Shown: piece by piece, positions 41,301 to 56,300 of the stretch
How the letters are laid out: each line of letters starts with the position of its first letter
Position numbering within the stretch: the first letter of the stretch is position 1
NCBI GenBank assembly: GCA_964017045.1
Contig: OZ024804.1
Span: forward strand, 21,580,537 to 21,644,536
Source: Omphiscola glabra
Taxonomy: Eukaryota > Mollusca > Gastropoda > Lymnaeidae
Reading direction: 5' to 3'
DNA length: 64,000 nucleotides
The notes under the pieces: model-generated
Databases searched by the model: none
Told to the model about the DNA's origin: nothing
Seen by the model: the letters and a program-made list of their open reading frames with translations, nothing else
Made by a program: the position numbers and the translations under genes

Positions 41301-44300
41301 ATCACCGGATTGACTGACCTGATTCTAATCACCGGATTGATTGACCTGATGCTAATCATCGGATTGATTGACCTCATGTTCATCCCAATCAAATACTTAA
41401 ATCTTATATGTGTCATTCATATCTTTGTTTTCAAGTGAGCTTTGAAATAAAAACATTTTTTGATCATGAAAATATTTTTGTTTTCTTATTCAATGGTGTA
41501 ATTAAAAACAAATTGCCTCGTCCTGTAGCCTGTTTAAATCGAAAGCACAGTTACCTTACCAATGCTATATCCAGCCTTTAGACTTAACCAGGGGTTGGGG
41601 GGGGGGGGGGACGACGACATGCGCCGCCCCAAAACATTGGCCGCCAAACGACTGAGAAGGGGTTTTTTAAGTTCCGAAGATGTCCTAGCGTGAGTGTTCA
41701 TTTTTAGACTGATCAATTTGAACAGACCAATGAAAAGACATTCGAATGTACAGATTATGTGTAGACCCGCCTTCTAGTGCTCATTCAATAAAGTCATTAT
41801 GTCAACGGGGAGAAAGTAAATACACAGACATTTTTACTTTTTTACATATCATTTTGAACCTGTTTTTAGGCCACACACCCTCTGGTAAACGGCTGGTTAA
41901 TCATAATGGATGACCTATCTTCTGGTAAACGGCTGGTTAATCATAATGGATGACCTATCCTCTGGTAAACGGCTGGTTAATCATAATGAATGACCTATCC
42001 TCTGGGAAACGGCTGGTTAATCATAATGGATGACCTATCTTCTGGTAAACGTAATTATAATCGTAATAGATGACTCACCTTGTGGTAAACGTCATTATAA
42101 TTGTAAGTAAGTTTTCTGAGTATGAAGTTAGTGATCGGCCCGAGGTACATTAGGTCTGTCAACAGGTGATAAAAATAATCATCGTCAATATAAACAGAAA
42201 TCAAAAGTTTCATCTGACATTCATCAAAACATACAATCATTAAACCGAGCAGTTAAACATACGACATACACTAACCAAACATACAATCGTCACACAGAAC
42301 AACGCACCAAAAATTGACTTTCATTACAGTGACCATCAACACATTTTCAAGTCATCAACCACACACCCACCGATCACCAACCACACACCCACCGATCCCC
42401 AACCACACACCCACCGATCGCCAACCACACACCCACCGATCGCCAACCACACACCCACCGATCGCCAACCACACACCCACCGATCACCAACCACACACCC
42501 TCCGATCACCAACCACACACCCACCGATCATCAAACACACCCACCGATCACCAGCGACAAGCCCTCCGATCACCAACAACACACCATCGATGCGTCACCA
42601 ACTCACCGTTCATGAAATCGCCATCACGAAACGATTCAAACAAGCTCATCACGTCGTGTGGATCAAAAGTATATGGCTGAAAAATGTAACTGAAATACTA
42701 GAGTGTATTGTTATTAAGTTAATTCACACATACTTTAATCAATCTAACTACAGTTTTATAAATATTTTTTTTTTGTTGAAAAAGGTTAGGGTCGCCCCTA
42801 TTCAGAGCCCATGACCTGTGTTGACCATTCAATCCTCTCACGGCCAACTCACTTCAATATTAGTCTTGAACTCTTCTTTGACGTAACCCGTGGCTGCATG
42901 CAGCGTGATGGCCACGTTCAGCCGGTCAGTGGGATGGGACTCTATGTTCATGCTTGTTGGCATGGACAGGCTCCTCAACACGACCAGGGTCGCGGACGGT
43001 CTGTAGCCTTGATCTTGGCTGACCGCTGGGCGCGATTAGAGACAAACAGTATCAAATTACTTCAAAGTAAATTAATATATACAATCGTAATGCAAAACAT
43101 CTAAATACACATGCCATAGAACAGTATCTTAAAGCCCTACCTGGGATGGTCTATTAAAACTGATCCTGAAATGGTGACACCCCCCACCCACAACTATTAA
43201 ATTGTCTAGTAAGCCTATTACCCGAAGTGGTTTATTAAAAGAAATAATCTTTTGCTGCCCTCTTGGATACTACTTCTGAGCTAAGTGCTACATTATATTT
43301 TTTTATACATTTTATTTTATTCGTTTTTCTGTTTGTTCGCTGATGAAGGCTTCCTGCCGACACGTTCGTTGTTTTGTTGCGTTCCTTTTATCAGGTTTAA
43401 CCTTACTGTGTTTTGGTAATTTCCTATTGTGCTAACCTGATTGCAGTCTCCCCCATTATTACTTTTTTAAAAAGAATTACCTGGATATCAATTTTAAATC
43501 GGTTATTTGAGGCGGCCCGTTAAAAGCCTTACCTGTGACTCTTTGCTGGCACATATAAGGATGCTTCTCATGACAAGGTGCAGTGAACCACATCCCGTTA
43601 GTAGTACTCATCACCACACACCGCTCCTTGCCGGAATCTTCGGGGGACCAATTGGTAAAAGGAATCTACGTTCAAATGAAATATTAAAGGTTTGTTCAAT
43701 AGAAATATGTGTAAAATTTAAGTTATTTTCAACACAAATAGGTGTAATATTAACGGTAGTTTCAATACCAATATTAAAGGTATTTTAAAATACAAATATG
43801 TGTAATGTTAAAGTTACGTTCAATTCAAATAGGTGTACTATTAAAGGTATGTTCAATACAATTAGTTGTAATGGAAATTCTGTAGAGGAATGCTTCTAAA
43901 GATGCCAGTGATATAAATTCCAGTTGCATTATTTATATCTTTAAATAGTGATGTAACTTTTAACTGCCCAGATGTACCGCTTGTACCTGCTGTAACTGTT
44001 GTACTTGCTGTACCTGCAGTACTTGTTGTACATGCTGTACCTGTTGTACCTATTGTACCTGATGTACCTGTTGTACCTGATGTACATGATGTGCCTGTTG
44101 TACCCGCTGTAGTGCTAACATAATTTGAATGCAAGAGTTCGTATATTTCTAATAATACCTTTAACGTTATTTAGCTTTTATGGGAAACTGCAGAAATCCC
44201 CGAAGTGACTTTACACTATTTAATTGACTTATCAAAGGTATATGGCCTAACATGATTCTATAAGCCTGACATGATGTTATAGCCTAACTGGGATATAAGA

Positions 44301-47300
44301 CATAAAATGATTTATAACCTGACTTTGTTATATGACCTAACAGAATTATATAGCCTAAAATGGTTTATATGACCTAACATTTTCATATGACCTAACATTT
44401 TCATATGACCTAACATTTTCATATGACCTAACATTGTTATATGACCTAACATTGTTATATGACCTAACATTTTCATATGACCTAATATTTCAATATGTCC
44501 TAGCATTTTTATATGACCTATCAATTTTAAATGACCTAGTAACATTAAATGACCTCATTAGAATAAATATTCAAACAAAATTACCCCCCCCCCCACCAAC
44601 CAAAAAAAAACAACAACCCAGAACCCCACCCCCCAATTAAAATGACTCACCAGTGTCCCACTAGGTGTTCTAGCCTGATCGTCTACGTTGAACTGTCCCA
44701 ACCAGAACAAATCCCATGTGTAGCCACGGGAGAGACCTGATCCCGGAGACATTTTTTTTAACAATTTATTTATTGCAATCATTTAAATCACTGAACAGTG
44801 GTTTCACTTCTTTCGCTTGCAGTTATTCTGGGTATACATTCAGCTTTACATTTAAAATTAATAAGTGTTCAAACATGTTAAGTGTTCCATTAAGGGTTAT
44901 CTTATCCTGTTTGAACGGACGACGTGATGTGGGTGTGAAACATGAATCCTTAAAAAAATAATAATTTTGAAACGTTCAATCACCTGTTCTTGCTAATTAT
45001 CGATTTAGTGCATGGGAGACCTACATGAAGACTCAACACTACGTTAGTTTTATTAGCACAGCTATTTCTCCTGTTTAGAATGATTGTTACTTTAAGGCTG
45101 CGGCTATTCGGACCAGGATCCGTTTAGACCAGGGGTGGGCAAACTACGGCCCGCGGGCCACATGCGGCCCGGCAACTGATATTATGTGGCCCTCGAAGGC
45201 ATTAAGACATTTTTTTAAAAAAAATTACTTAGTTTTTAAGTTATTTTGTTGAATTTTACAGATTTTCATGTACTGTACCGTTATGATTGTTTTAACAATG
45301 TTTGGTCAACTTTCTAATTCTCTATTTTTTTAAAACAGTCCTTGACTTTTGTCATGTAAGGCTAAAAAGCGAATTTACCGATTTTAACAAAGAGAAATGT
45401 TTATCGGTATAAAATTGGACATAATATACATCCGCCCCCCCACAATAGCCATTACATATGTCAATGTGGCCCGCCGCACAAAAAGTTTGCCCACCCCTGG
45501 TTTAGACTCAATGCTATTCGGATGTCATATGTGGTAGTTTATTTTAGTGGAACTGAACAACTAAGGTTACAAACATGTAGTCCACTGAATTATCTTTCAT
45601 TTGATACCACAGTTTGTATTACAAACCCAACGATATTATTTTTAATTTTTTTTTAATCCCAACCTCTTACTTCTGATACCCGGGTCCGAATAGCCACCTC
45701 GTTACTTTAACATTGAATAATTATTCACTCTTTATGCGTTTTCTGAAAACGGATTACGCAAACTAGTTCTGCATAGTTAAACTTTAATAAGTGAAGCGTG
45801 TTCGTTCCAGGGACGTTATTTGGGTAGGACAGGGTGTGGCATCCCCCCCCATCCCCTTGAATTAAATTACCATGAACTGTGGCGCCTCCAGTAATAGCCA
45901 ACTTAATAAGCCGACCAAGTTTTTGTTTCCCTCAATTTTACGTACCGTTATCAATAGAGAGAATTTAATCTCTTATTTAAGTGTATGGCTCGTTCTAAAA
46001 CAGTACACATCAAAAGTAGATAACAAAATGATAACGACAATAACAAAGCATACGATACTCAAGCCAGTGCTAATAACAATTAATACGTTTTTAATGTGTT
46101 AATTATAATAAATTACAAAATCAAAAGAGTATGATTAAAACTATTGACTTACAGTTTGGCTGGTGTCGGTACGATGTTAATAAAAATACAGTGTGCAAAA
46201 GTGGTACAATGGTGAAAAGAAATCTACACACACACAGTAAACAAAGCACTGTCTGGTAGCCCAATAATAACACACGCTGCAAGTCTCGCCATAAATGATC
46301 TGCTTCCTCTTTTTATAGTCATTTCCTACCAATGTCTCTAGAACCGCCTCACGCATTGTTATGCTGTCCAATTTTTTTCAGATTCTTCTATAATATTCTG
46401 ACTGAAACGGACAATACTAAGCTTGTTGTAAACAAGGATAAAGGGATACTATTATTTCGCTAGCCACACCCCAAATGCGCCGTACACCTAATTGGGTCAA
46501 ACAGAGTTCGTGCATGGGGAAAGCATGAAGCAAAACACGTCACCTACATTGCACCCATCACCTGAAAAAAACTAAAATGACGCCCCTGTTTCGTTCTAAA
46601 TACTCGGTATTTTAAGATGTCTAATTGTCATTTCCTAAGTAAAATTTCTTGTTACTTCGAAGAAGGAAAAAAAAAACAACTTCCTGTCAACGAAACCATT
46701 CCAAATAAAACAAACATATATCTTAAAAAAATCAGGTAATGGACGTATTAACAAAAACATATTGGATTCCCACCTTGGACAACTCTGTTCTCCAAAATGG
46801 ATGTCACCGACACAAGAGAAGCCGCCACTGCGATACAAAAAAACTCCGCCTGGTTCCATGACACGTTATCGTCAACAGTCTTCAGGCAACTGTTCATTTC
46901 CGGTGCGTACACCCACTGGTAGCCTAGCTGACCTAGATGTAACAAAATAGAGTGCTCACTCCTGCTCTCTTGGCTGAGGACGCATTTCACCGATAGTAAG
47001 ATCTCACAGTAACGTTATCTGGTTTACTACCGAAATCAGCGGTTCTCGACCTTCCTAATGCCGTGACCCTTTAATGTAGTTCATCATGCTTTAGCGGCCC
47101 CCACAATCATAAAACTAATTCCTTTGCGATTTCATATGTGTTTTCCGATGGTTTTAGGCGACCCCGGTGTAAGGGTCGTTCGACCCCTAGAGGGGTCGCG
47201 ACCAACAGGTTGTGAGTCGCTGACCTAAATGGACTGATTTTATACGTCAAACGCTTGCTTCAAATATAAATGGACCGATGTTTTTGGACAAACCTTTGCT

Positions 47301-50300
47301 TCAAATATATTTTTTTTTTAAAGCCTAAAGAAAGAACATTCATATGACAACAAAGAACAAATCATGTTACTCCCTTTATTCAAATCATAGACAGTGTTTT
47401 TGACAGATGCTTCAACACTTTTAGATAATATAGATGATATTCAATGAAAAGCTCAGACGTGATCTTTCGTGAAAGTAGCCGTGACCGAAGTTTAAACAGA
47501 TAATTTCTAAAACTGGTGAATTAAAAATTTCATAAACTACCTAAAAAAATATCCTGTGAACTTTTTATTAAAGATAATTCATGACGTGAAGAATTGTGGT
47601 TTTAGCTTGAAGAACTGGATCAACAATTAGAGAAACTTTTTCTCAAGGAAATCGGATGATACATATCAAACACTATCTAACAAAAAGAACCTTGAACATG
47701 CGCCGATGTCATAGACATTTAAGGACAATAAAATAAAGACATAACAGGGATCACAACATTTTATGTAATTAGAATACTAACAAGGCTAACAGTGCAGAAA
47801 ATATAATGAATTAACGCTAAAATCTAATGTACATTTCTTGTAATGACTTACACAGATTAGCCGGGATTTCAACGGATCTACGTCTGGCTGTTTGTTTTGT
47901 AGTGTCTGTTGTAAACAAAGTGGCGGGAGTGACAAATAAAAAAAAAAGAGGGGGGGGGGGGGGGCTATTTCCGGACAGAAAAATAACATTCCAATTTAAA
48001 ACAATTAATTATTGCAGGAAATCTTAGTAAAAAGCCAAGAAATTTGCCACGGTCGAGAACGCTTAAAAGAGCTATAGCATTATATTAAACACTATAAAAT
48101 GCATGTAAAAATGTGGAGAAAGTGTAAGTGTGTGTGTGGCGATACATACGTAATATTGAACACAATGAATTAAAATGTTCAATTGAATTTGAGGCCTGAT
48201 GTACGTTTTATGCATGTGGTAACTTTAAAGCTAACATGATATAACGGAGCTATTGTTAAAAGGACGCTGCAAAAGCAATTTTGGTGTTGTTATTTTCGCT
48301 TAATAGTAAACCATAGAACCCTAAGACGTTGTTACATTTTTTAACCAAGTCTTGGGTACTGTAACAGACTGTGTTAATCATGCAAATGACACAGATTTCT
48401 CAAACGACACTAATATTTATTCACACGACACAATAGTGTAGTGATATGATATGAAGAATGAAGAAGGAACTATTTTTTTTTGTAGCGGAAGAATAATTCA
48501 TGTTGTTGAGTAGAGCGAGAGTGAACGTGATAACTTGAATGTGAGAGGACATTTTGAATTGTTCTCAAATGGATTGACTGGATAATTGATATTAGATGAA
48601 GTATAGGGCGTGTGTGTGTGTGTATATTCTCTGCATTGCCACTATGATTGTTAAAACGTTATCCTGATATCAAGAAATTATTTGACTTATTTAGTATATG
48701 TAATAAGGTGCTGTGTATATTATTACACAGTGCAAACGTCAATGATACAGCACAGTACAGACTTCAGTCATAAAACACAGTACAAACGTCAATGATACAG
48801 CACAGTACAGACGTCAATGATACAGCACAGTACAGACGTCAGTCATAAAACACAGTACAGACGTCAATGATACAGCACAGTACAAACGTCAATGATACAG
48901 CACAGTACAGACGTCAGTCATAAAACACAGTACAGACGTCAATGATACAGCACAGTACAAACGTCAATGATACAGCACAGTACAGACTTCAGTCATAAAA
49001 CACAGTACAAACGTCAATGATACAGCACAGTACAGACGTCAATGATACAGCACAGTACAAACGTCAATGATACAGCACAGTACAGACGTCAGTCATAAAA
49101 CACAGTACAGACGTCAATGATACAGCACAGTACAATCGTCAATGATACAGCACAGTACAGACGTCAGTCATAAAACACAGTACAAACGTCAATTATTATT
49201 ATTATTATATGTTGTCTTATATAGCGCGGTACCCCAGCCTAGGGCTAGGCTCACCGCGCTGTACATAAAAATATTAGCAAAGGAAACATATTCGTGACAA
49301 TAAAATAAAGTGCATTTATGTGATACAAAAAACAGTTGTATAGATACAAAACAAAAACAAATTCATATTCACCCCACCCACCCCAGAACTTTTACATGAC
49401 ATACCATGGACGGCAGCTAGCAGCATCGTTTATCGGTCAGATGTGGGGAATCAGTCGGGGTAATAGAATTTAAAGAGATGTGTTTTGAGTGCAGTTTTGA
49501 AGGCCTGTGTGGTTGGTATATTGCGGATGTTAAGTGGCAGAGAATTCCATTGTTTGGGGGCGCAGAAAGAGAAAGATCGTTCACCATATGTTTTAGTACG
49601 TGTCTTAGCAACGGACAGAATACGCGTGTCTGCGGAGGAGCGAAGCTGTCGAAGGGGTGAATAGACAGAAAGAAGTTCGGTTAGATAGGAAGGGCAGGAA
49701 TCTGAGAAAAAGTTATGACAGAGAACAGACAGCTTGTAATCAATGCGTGCCTGTATAGGAAGCCAATGAAGTGAGTGGAGTAGTGGAGTGACATGATCAC
49801 GTTTTTTTGCCTTTAGAACTAGCCTAGCAGCTGAATTTTGAATCTTTTGTAGTTTTTCTATGAAGTGTTTTCGTGAACCTGACAGAAGAGAGTTGCAATA
49901 GTCAAGACGCGAGAGAACAAGAGCACAGACTAGTGTTTTTGTTGCGCTAACTGTGAGGTAGTGGCGGATGGAGCTGATCTGACGGATAGCGGTGTATGCA
50001 GAACGACAAGTGTGAGAGATATGTTTATCAAGAGACATGTTGTTAGAAAGAATATAACCAAGATTCCTAGCAGAGGATGTAAACTGTATGTCGGCGTTAC
50101 CTACTTGAAATGAGTTGGGGAGAGTTGAGGTAGATGATGATTTGTGATTGTGAATGAGGAGTGCTTCCGTTTTGTCATCGTTCAGCTTCAACTTGCTGTG
50201 TGTCATCCAAGACTTAACATCACCAATGCACTCATGCAAAGTCTGGACAGCGGAATCCACAAGAGAGGGATGGGTATGCTTGTATAGCTGCGTGTCATCT

Positions 50301-53300
50301 GCGAATGACTGGCTCTCAACAGCATGCCTCCCAAGCAAGAGGAGCAGTGGCCTGGTGTACAATGTGAATAGAACCGGGCCCAAAACTGACCCCTGTGGCA
50401 CTCCGTACACCAAATCAGCACTGCCGGAGAGAAAGTCATCGATAGAGACTGCCTGCGTTCTATTGGAGAGGAACGACCTAAACCAAGACAAAACAGAACC
50501 AGAAATGCCAAAATAATTTTCAAGGGTTTTGTAAAGGGTTCCATGGTCAACAGTGTCAAAGGCCGCACTGAGATCTAAGAGGATCAGGATGGAGACATTA
50601 CCGCTGTCCAATGCGAGCAAGAGGTCATTGGTGACTTTCAAGAGAGCTGTCTCTGTGCTGTGGAAAGGTCTATAGGCTGACTGATTAGGACTGAGAAGAG
50701 AGTGGTCATTTAAGTAAGCAAAAAGCTGTTTCAGAACTAGTTTTTCAATGACTTTAGATAAAAATGATAAATTAGATACAGGTCTGTAGTTTTTTAAATT
50801 ATTTTCATCCAGACCAGGTTTCTTAAGCAAAGGTTTGATGATAGCTGACTTACAAATAGATGGAACAGTGCCAGAAAACAAGCTTTCATTGATTATGTGT
50901 GTTATCGTTGGGAGCAAATGATCTAATGACTCAACCAACAGGGGGGTGGGGATGGGGTCCAAAGAACATGACGTAGGTTTAGATTTTAGAATAATATTTT
51001 TAACCTCTAGTTCTGAAACAGGTTTAAAAACATCGAAATGTGAACTAACACAAGAAGAAGAAGGAAAATCTAGGGGCGGTGCGTCAAGACGATCAAGGTC
51101 AGCGCGAATGTCAGCAACTTTGCTTATGAAGAAATCACAAAAAATATCTGGTTGCTCGGGCAACGGAAACACTGATGGGAGAGCAGTTCCTTTTTTACTC
51201 CCACTGAGGTGGCTACAAACATCAAACAACTGCCTGTTTGTTTTACCCATAATTATCTTTTGGCTAAAATATAAAGTCTTAGCATGACAAACAATCTGAG
51301 TGACACGCTTCTTGGCAGTAGAATAGATCTGCCTAAAAACCACAAGACCTGACCTTAGCCACTTTTTTTCTGCACTACGGCGCTCTTTCTTGGCACTGCG
51401 TAGTTCTTCCCTTATGGTCGCATACCAGGGAGCTGACCGTGCTAATCTAACATTGCGGCGGGTGACAGGGGCGTGCCGATCAAGCACAGCGCGCAATGCA
51501 CGGTCTAGCGTTTCCAAAGTAGGGCAGAGGGCTGGGGACACTTCTAAACTTAGGTCGTGCTTAAAGGCATTCCTGTTTATTGTTCGCAGACTGCGGACCT
51601 CCCTGAGCTGAGGGAGAGGATTGGGGGCCCTAACGCTAAGCTCGCAAATAACACAAAAGTGGTCAGAGGACAGCTCTTGAGTGATTGAAGCAGATCTAAC
51701 TACACAATCCTGAGGCCTATGTATCACCCAGTCAATGATACAGCACAGTACAGACGTCAGTCATAAAACACAGTACACACGTCAATGATACAACACAGTC
51801 CAGTTTGATTGTATCATGAAGTACACACATGCCCTAACAAATCAAAGCTAACAATATATTTCAAAGCTAACACTTAATTGTTTTTCCTATAATAAAATAA
51901 AAAAAGCTTTAAAATGTCTAGCATGGTGAGTTTCTCTAAATCTCAAAATGCCCATTGGACTAAGTTTCAGACGTCTTAAATTTGTCTTGTCATAACACGA
52001 AGTCCCATAACCCTGCTTACCGTCTATTCGTGTGACGTAGACAAAGGGATACAGGTGCAAGAAGTCAATGATGGCTGGGTCACACACAAGCATGTTGTAT
52101 GATGGAAGGAGGTCAAGGTTACCAAAATAATCTGGAAACGGACCGTCAACAATTGATGGCTTTATCGTAAGGGAAGGTTTTGTGGAAGACTGTGTTCAGG
52201 TTTTAAAAAAAAACACAACAAAAGAAAAAAAAAAAAAAAAAAACCACGAATAAATAAATAAAAAAGAGTGGTACTTAAATGCAACGAGAATACATTACTT
52301 TGGTTAACTTCAGCGTACTTGCTAGCTGGCGCAAATTAGTACAACCAGAATAAATTACTTTGGCTATCTTAAACATCTTTGCCAGCTCGCGTTCATCAGT
52401 ACAACGAGAATACATTAATTTGGTTAACTTCAGCGTACTTGCTAGCTGGCGCAAATTAGTAAAACCAGAATAAATTACTTTGGCTATCTTAAACATCTTT
52501 GCCAGCTCGCGTTCATCAGTACAACGAGAATACATTACTTTGGTTAACTTCAGCATATTTGCTAGCTGGCGCAAATTAGTACAACCAGAATAAATTACTT
52601 TGGCTATCTTAAACATCTTTGCCAGCTCGCGTTCATCAGTACATCGAGAATACATTACTTTGGTTAACTTCAGCATATTTGCTAGCTGGCGCAAATTAGT
52701 ACAACCAGAATAAATTACTTTGGCTATCTTAAACATCTTTGCCAGCTCGCGTTCATCAGTACAACGAGAATACATTACTTTGGCTAACTTCAGCGTACTT
52801 GCTAGCTGGCGCAAATTAGTACAACCAGAATAAATTACTTTGGCTATCTTAAACATCTTTGCCAGCTCGCGTTCATCAGTACAACGAGAATACATTACTT
52901 TGGTTAACTTCAGCGTACTTGCTAGCTGGCGCAAATTAGTACAACCAGAATAAATTACTTTGGCTATCTTAAACATCTTTGCCAGCTCGCGTTCATCAGT
53001 ACAACGAGAATACATTACTTTGGTTAACTTCAGCGTACTTGCTAGCTGGCGCAAATTAGTACAATCAAAATAAATTACTTTGGCTATCTTAAACATCGTT
53101 GCCAGCTCGCGTTCATCAGTACAACGAGAATACTTTACTTTGGTTAACTTCAGCGTACTTGCTAGCTGGCGCAAATTAGTACAACCAGAATAAATTACTT
53201 TGGCTATCTTAAACATCTTTGCCAGCTCGCGTTCATCAGTACAACGAGAATACATTACTTTGGTTAACTTCAGCGTACTTGCTAGCTGGCGCAAATTAGT

Positions 53301-56300
53301 CCAACCAGAATAAATTACTTTGGCTATCTTAAACATCTTTGCCAGCTCGCGTTCATCAGTACAACGAGAATACATTACTTTGGTTAACTTCAGTATATTT
53401 GCTAGCTGGCGCAAATTAATACAACCAGAATAAATTACTTTGGCTATCTTAAACATCTTTGCCAGCTCGCGTTCATCAGTACAACGAGAATACATTAATT
53501 TGGTTAACTTCAGCGTACTTGCTAGCTGGCGCAAATTAGTACAACCAGAATAAATTACTTTGGCTATCTTAAACATCTTTGCCAGCTCGCGTTCATCAGT
53601 ACAACGAGAATACATTACTTTGGTTAACTTCAGCGTACTTGCTAGCTGGCGCAAATTAGTACAACCAGAATAAATTACTTTGGCTATCTTAAACATCTTT
53701 GCCAGCTCGCGTTCATCAGTACAACGAGAATACATTACTTTGGTTAACTTCGGCGTACTTGCTAGCTGGCGCAAATTAGTACAACCAGAATAAATTACTT
53801 TGGCTATCTTAAACATCTTAGCCAGCTCGCGTTCATCAGTACAACGAGAATACATTACTTTGGCTAACTTCAGCATATTTGCTAACTGGCGCACATCAGT
53901 ACAATGAGAATACATTTCTTTGGTTAACTTAAAAATCCTTGCCAGCTCGCATACATAAGTACAACGAGAATACATTACTTTGGCTAACTTCAACATCCTT
54001 GCTAGCTGGCGTACATCTTGATGGCATATGTGGTAAATGGAACTTCCGGCTGGCCTCAGATTGGATCTCAATCCCGTCTTTTGTTGTGCACGTGACTGGA
54101 ACAATGTTATAAGTGTTGAAAGTTGTTTTAAAAGGCTGTGAGATAGAGCCACCGTGAGATAGAACCACTGTGAGATAGAACCACCGTGAGATAGAACCAC
54201 CGTGAGATAGAACCTTTGTGAGATAGAACCACTGTGAGATAGAACCACTGTGAGATAGAACCACTGTGAGATAGAACCACCATGAGATAGAACCAAAGTG
54301 AGATAGAGCCACTGTGAGATAGAGCCACTGTGAGATAGAACCACTGTGAGATAAAACCACTGTGAGAAAGAACCACTGTGAGATAGAACCACTGTGTGAT
54401 AGAACCACTGTGTGATAGACGTAGAGAGACAGTTCACCATGAGCGATAACCATGAATATCTATGACTATCTATAGTTATATTTGTGGAAAAGTAAAGATA
54501 ATTATTAATTATATTCCATTAATATCTATAACAATGAATTAATGTATATGAATATAACTAAATTTGAATGACCATGCATAACAGTGAACAACTATTTTTA
54601 AAATAGATTAATATTTATAATATCGAAGATTATTATCAGTGGGTAACTATTGATAGTTATGGACTATTATTTATGATTTAAAAAAAAAAGTATACCTTAC
54701 ATGGATAACTAATGATTACTGATGATGACTGTAAGCCTTGAATCTCTCGAGAGCGGTTGTTGTGAACTACGATTTAATGGCGTGAATGTTTTGTGTGGAA
54801 CGTTGTTGAGCCTGAGAGGTTTTGTGCGTGCGCCTTTGGCATTGAGAGCATTTGTGTAGCTGTTTCTATGTGCTTGGTATTTGGTCCCATTATTTGGGTA
54901 CGGTAAATGACGTTGTGAATGGTGTTATGGTTTTGAATAGCAGTTATGGAGTAATTATATAATGGATTGTTAGAATTTCGGAGTTGTTTGTTTAATAAAG
55001 AGACATTTTGACACGAATCAATGGTTTCTAAAGTAATTGCATTACCCCCCTAGACAGAGTAGCTATTGCATTGTGGTAATATCGAGATTGTAACACTTGA
55101 TTTTGTGATTTAAATCGTGTTTCTAGCCCATTGACTTCTGCCCCCCTCCCCCCCCCCGGTAAACGTCCCTACTGCTGAGGTGGTTCATGTGAAAAAAGAA
55201 GAGCGATCCTAACATGTGGAAGCTTTTAACGTTGGGACGATCGTAACAGCGGGGAACAAGAGCTAAGATGCCTCGGTTAAAAATCATAACCTTTGATTTG
55301 AAGTTGTCCCACAAAAGCGCGATACTCACAGAAAACGAAAACCTCGATCTCATACTCCAAGATCTCGCTAAAACTCTTGATGTACAGGTACATTGAGTCT
55401 TGGCCCAGGAGGTTGTACTCTGTTCTGAAAGTTGGAAATTCATGAAGGTCTTGTTAGTAAAATAAAAATAAATCATATCGTAAATGCTTTAAGCGATGAC
55501 ATCTTCTTAAACGTGGAGGTGTTATCACACTGACACGAGTTCGACATACTTGGAGGTGTTATCACACTGACATGAGTTCGACACACTTGGAGGTGTTATC
55601 ACACTGACATGAGTTCGAAACACTTGGAGGTGTTATCACACTGACATGAGTTCGACACACTTGGAGGTGTTATCACACTGACATGAGTTCGACACACTTG
55701 GAGGTGTTATCACACTGACATGAGTTCGACACACTTGGAGGTGTTATCACACTGACATGAGTTCAACACACTTAAAGGTGTTATCACACTGAATTAAGTT
55801 CGACAAACTTGGAGGTGTTATCACACTGTCACGAGTTCGACAAACTTGGAAGTGTTATCACACTGACACGATTTCGACTGTTTCAGGCAGAAAGTGGTTA
55901 CTGTGTTTAAGTGTTTGTCTCCCAAGAATCACCTACATTATAGAATATTTAAAACTTTAGACTTTAGAATAGGTGTGCGCTTTGAGTATAAGTAATTTAC
56001 CCTGTCACCGGTTCACATATGAGGGGCCCCCCACCCCCCAATGTGAGCTTACTGACTAAATATTTCGCCACACACCAGACATCCCACGAAACTCAAACTC
56101 TAACAGAGGTGTTTCCCCCCTATGGGAGCTTACCAACCAACTCTCTTCCCACACACCAGCCATCCCACGAAACCCAAACTCTAAAGGTGTGTTGATCGTT
56201 TCCGATGTGCATCCTAGTACTCACACTAGTACTCATCCTAGTACTCACACTAGTATTCATCCTAGTACTCATCCTAGTACTCACACTAGTACTCATCCTA

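Noticed and set aside
40385..41416. 343-codon frame ISIRSINPV repeated
   Set aside because: 27-bp repeat read through; open on both strands.
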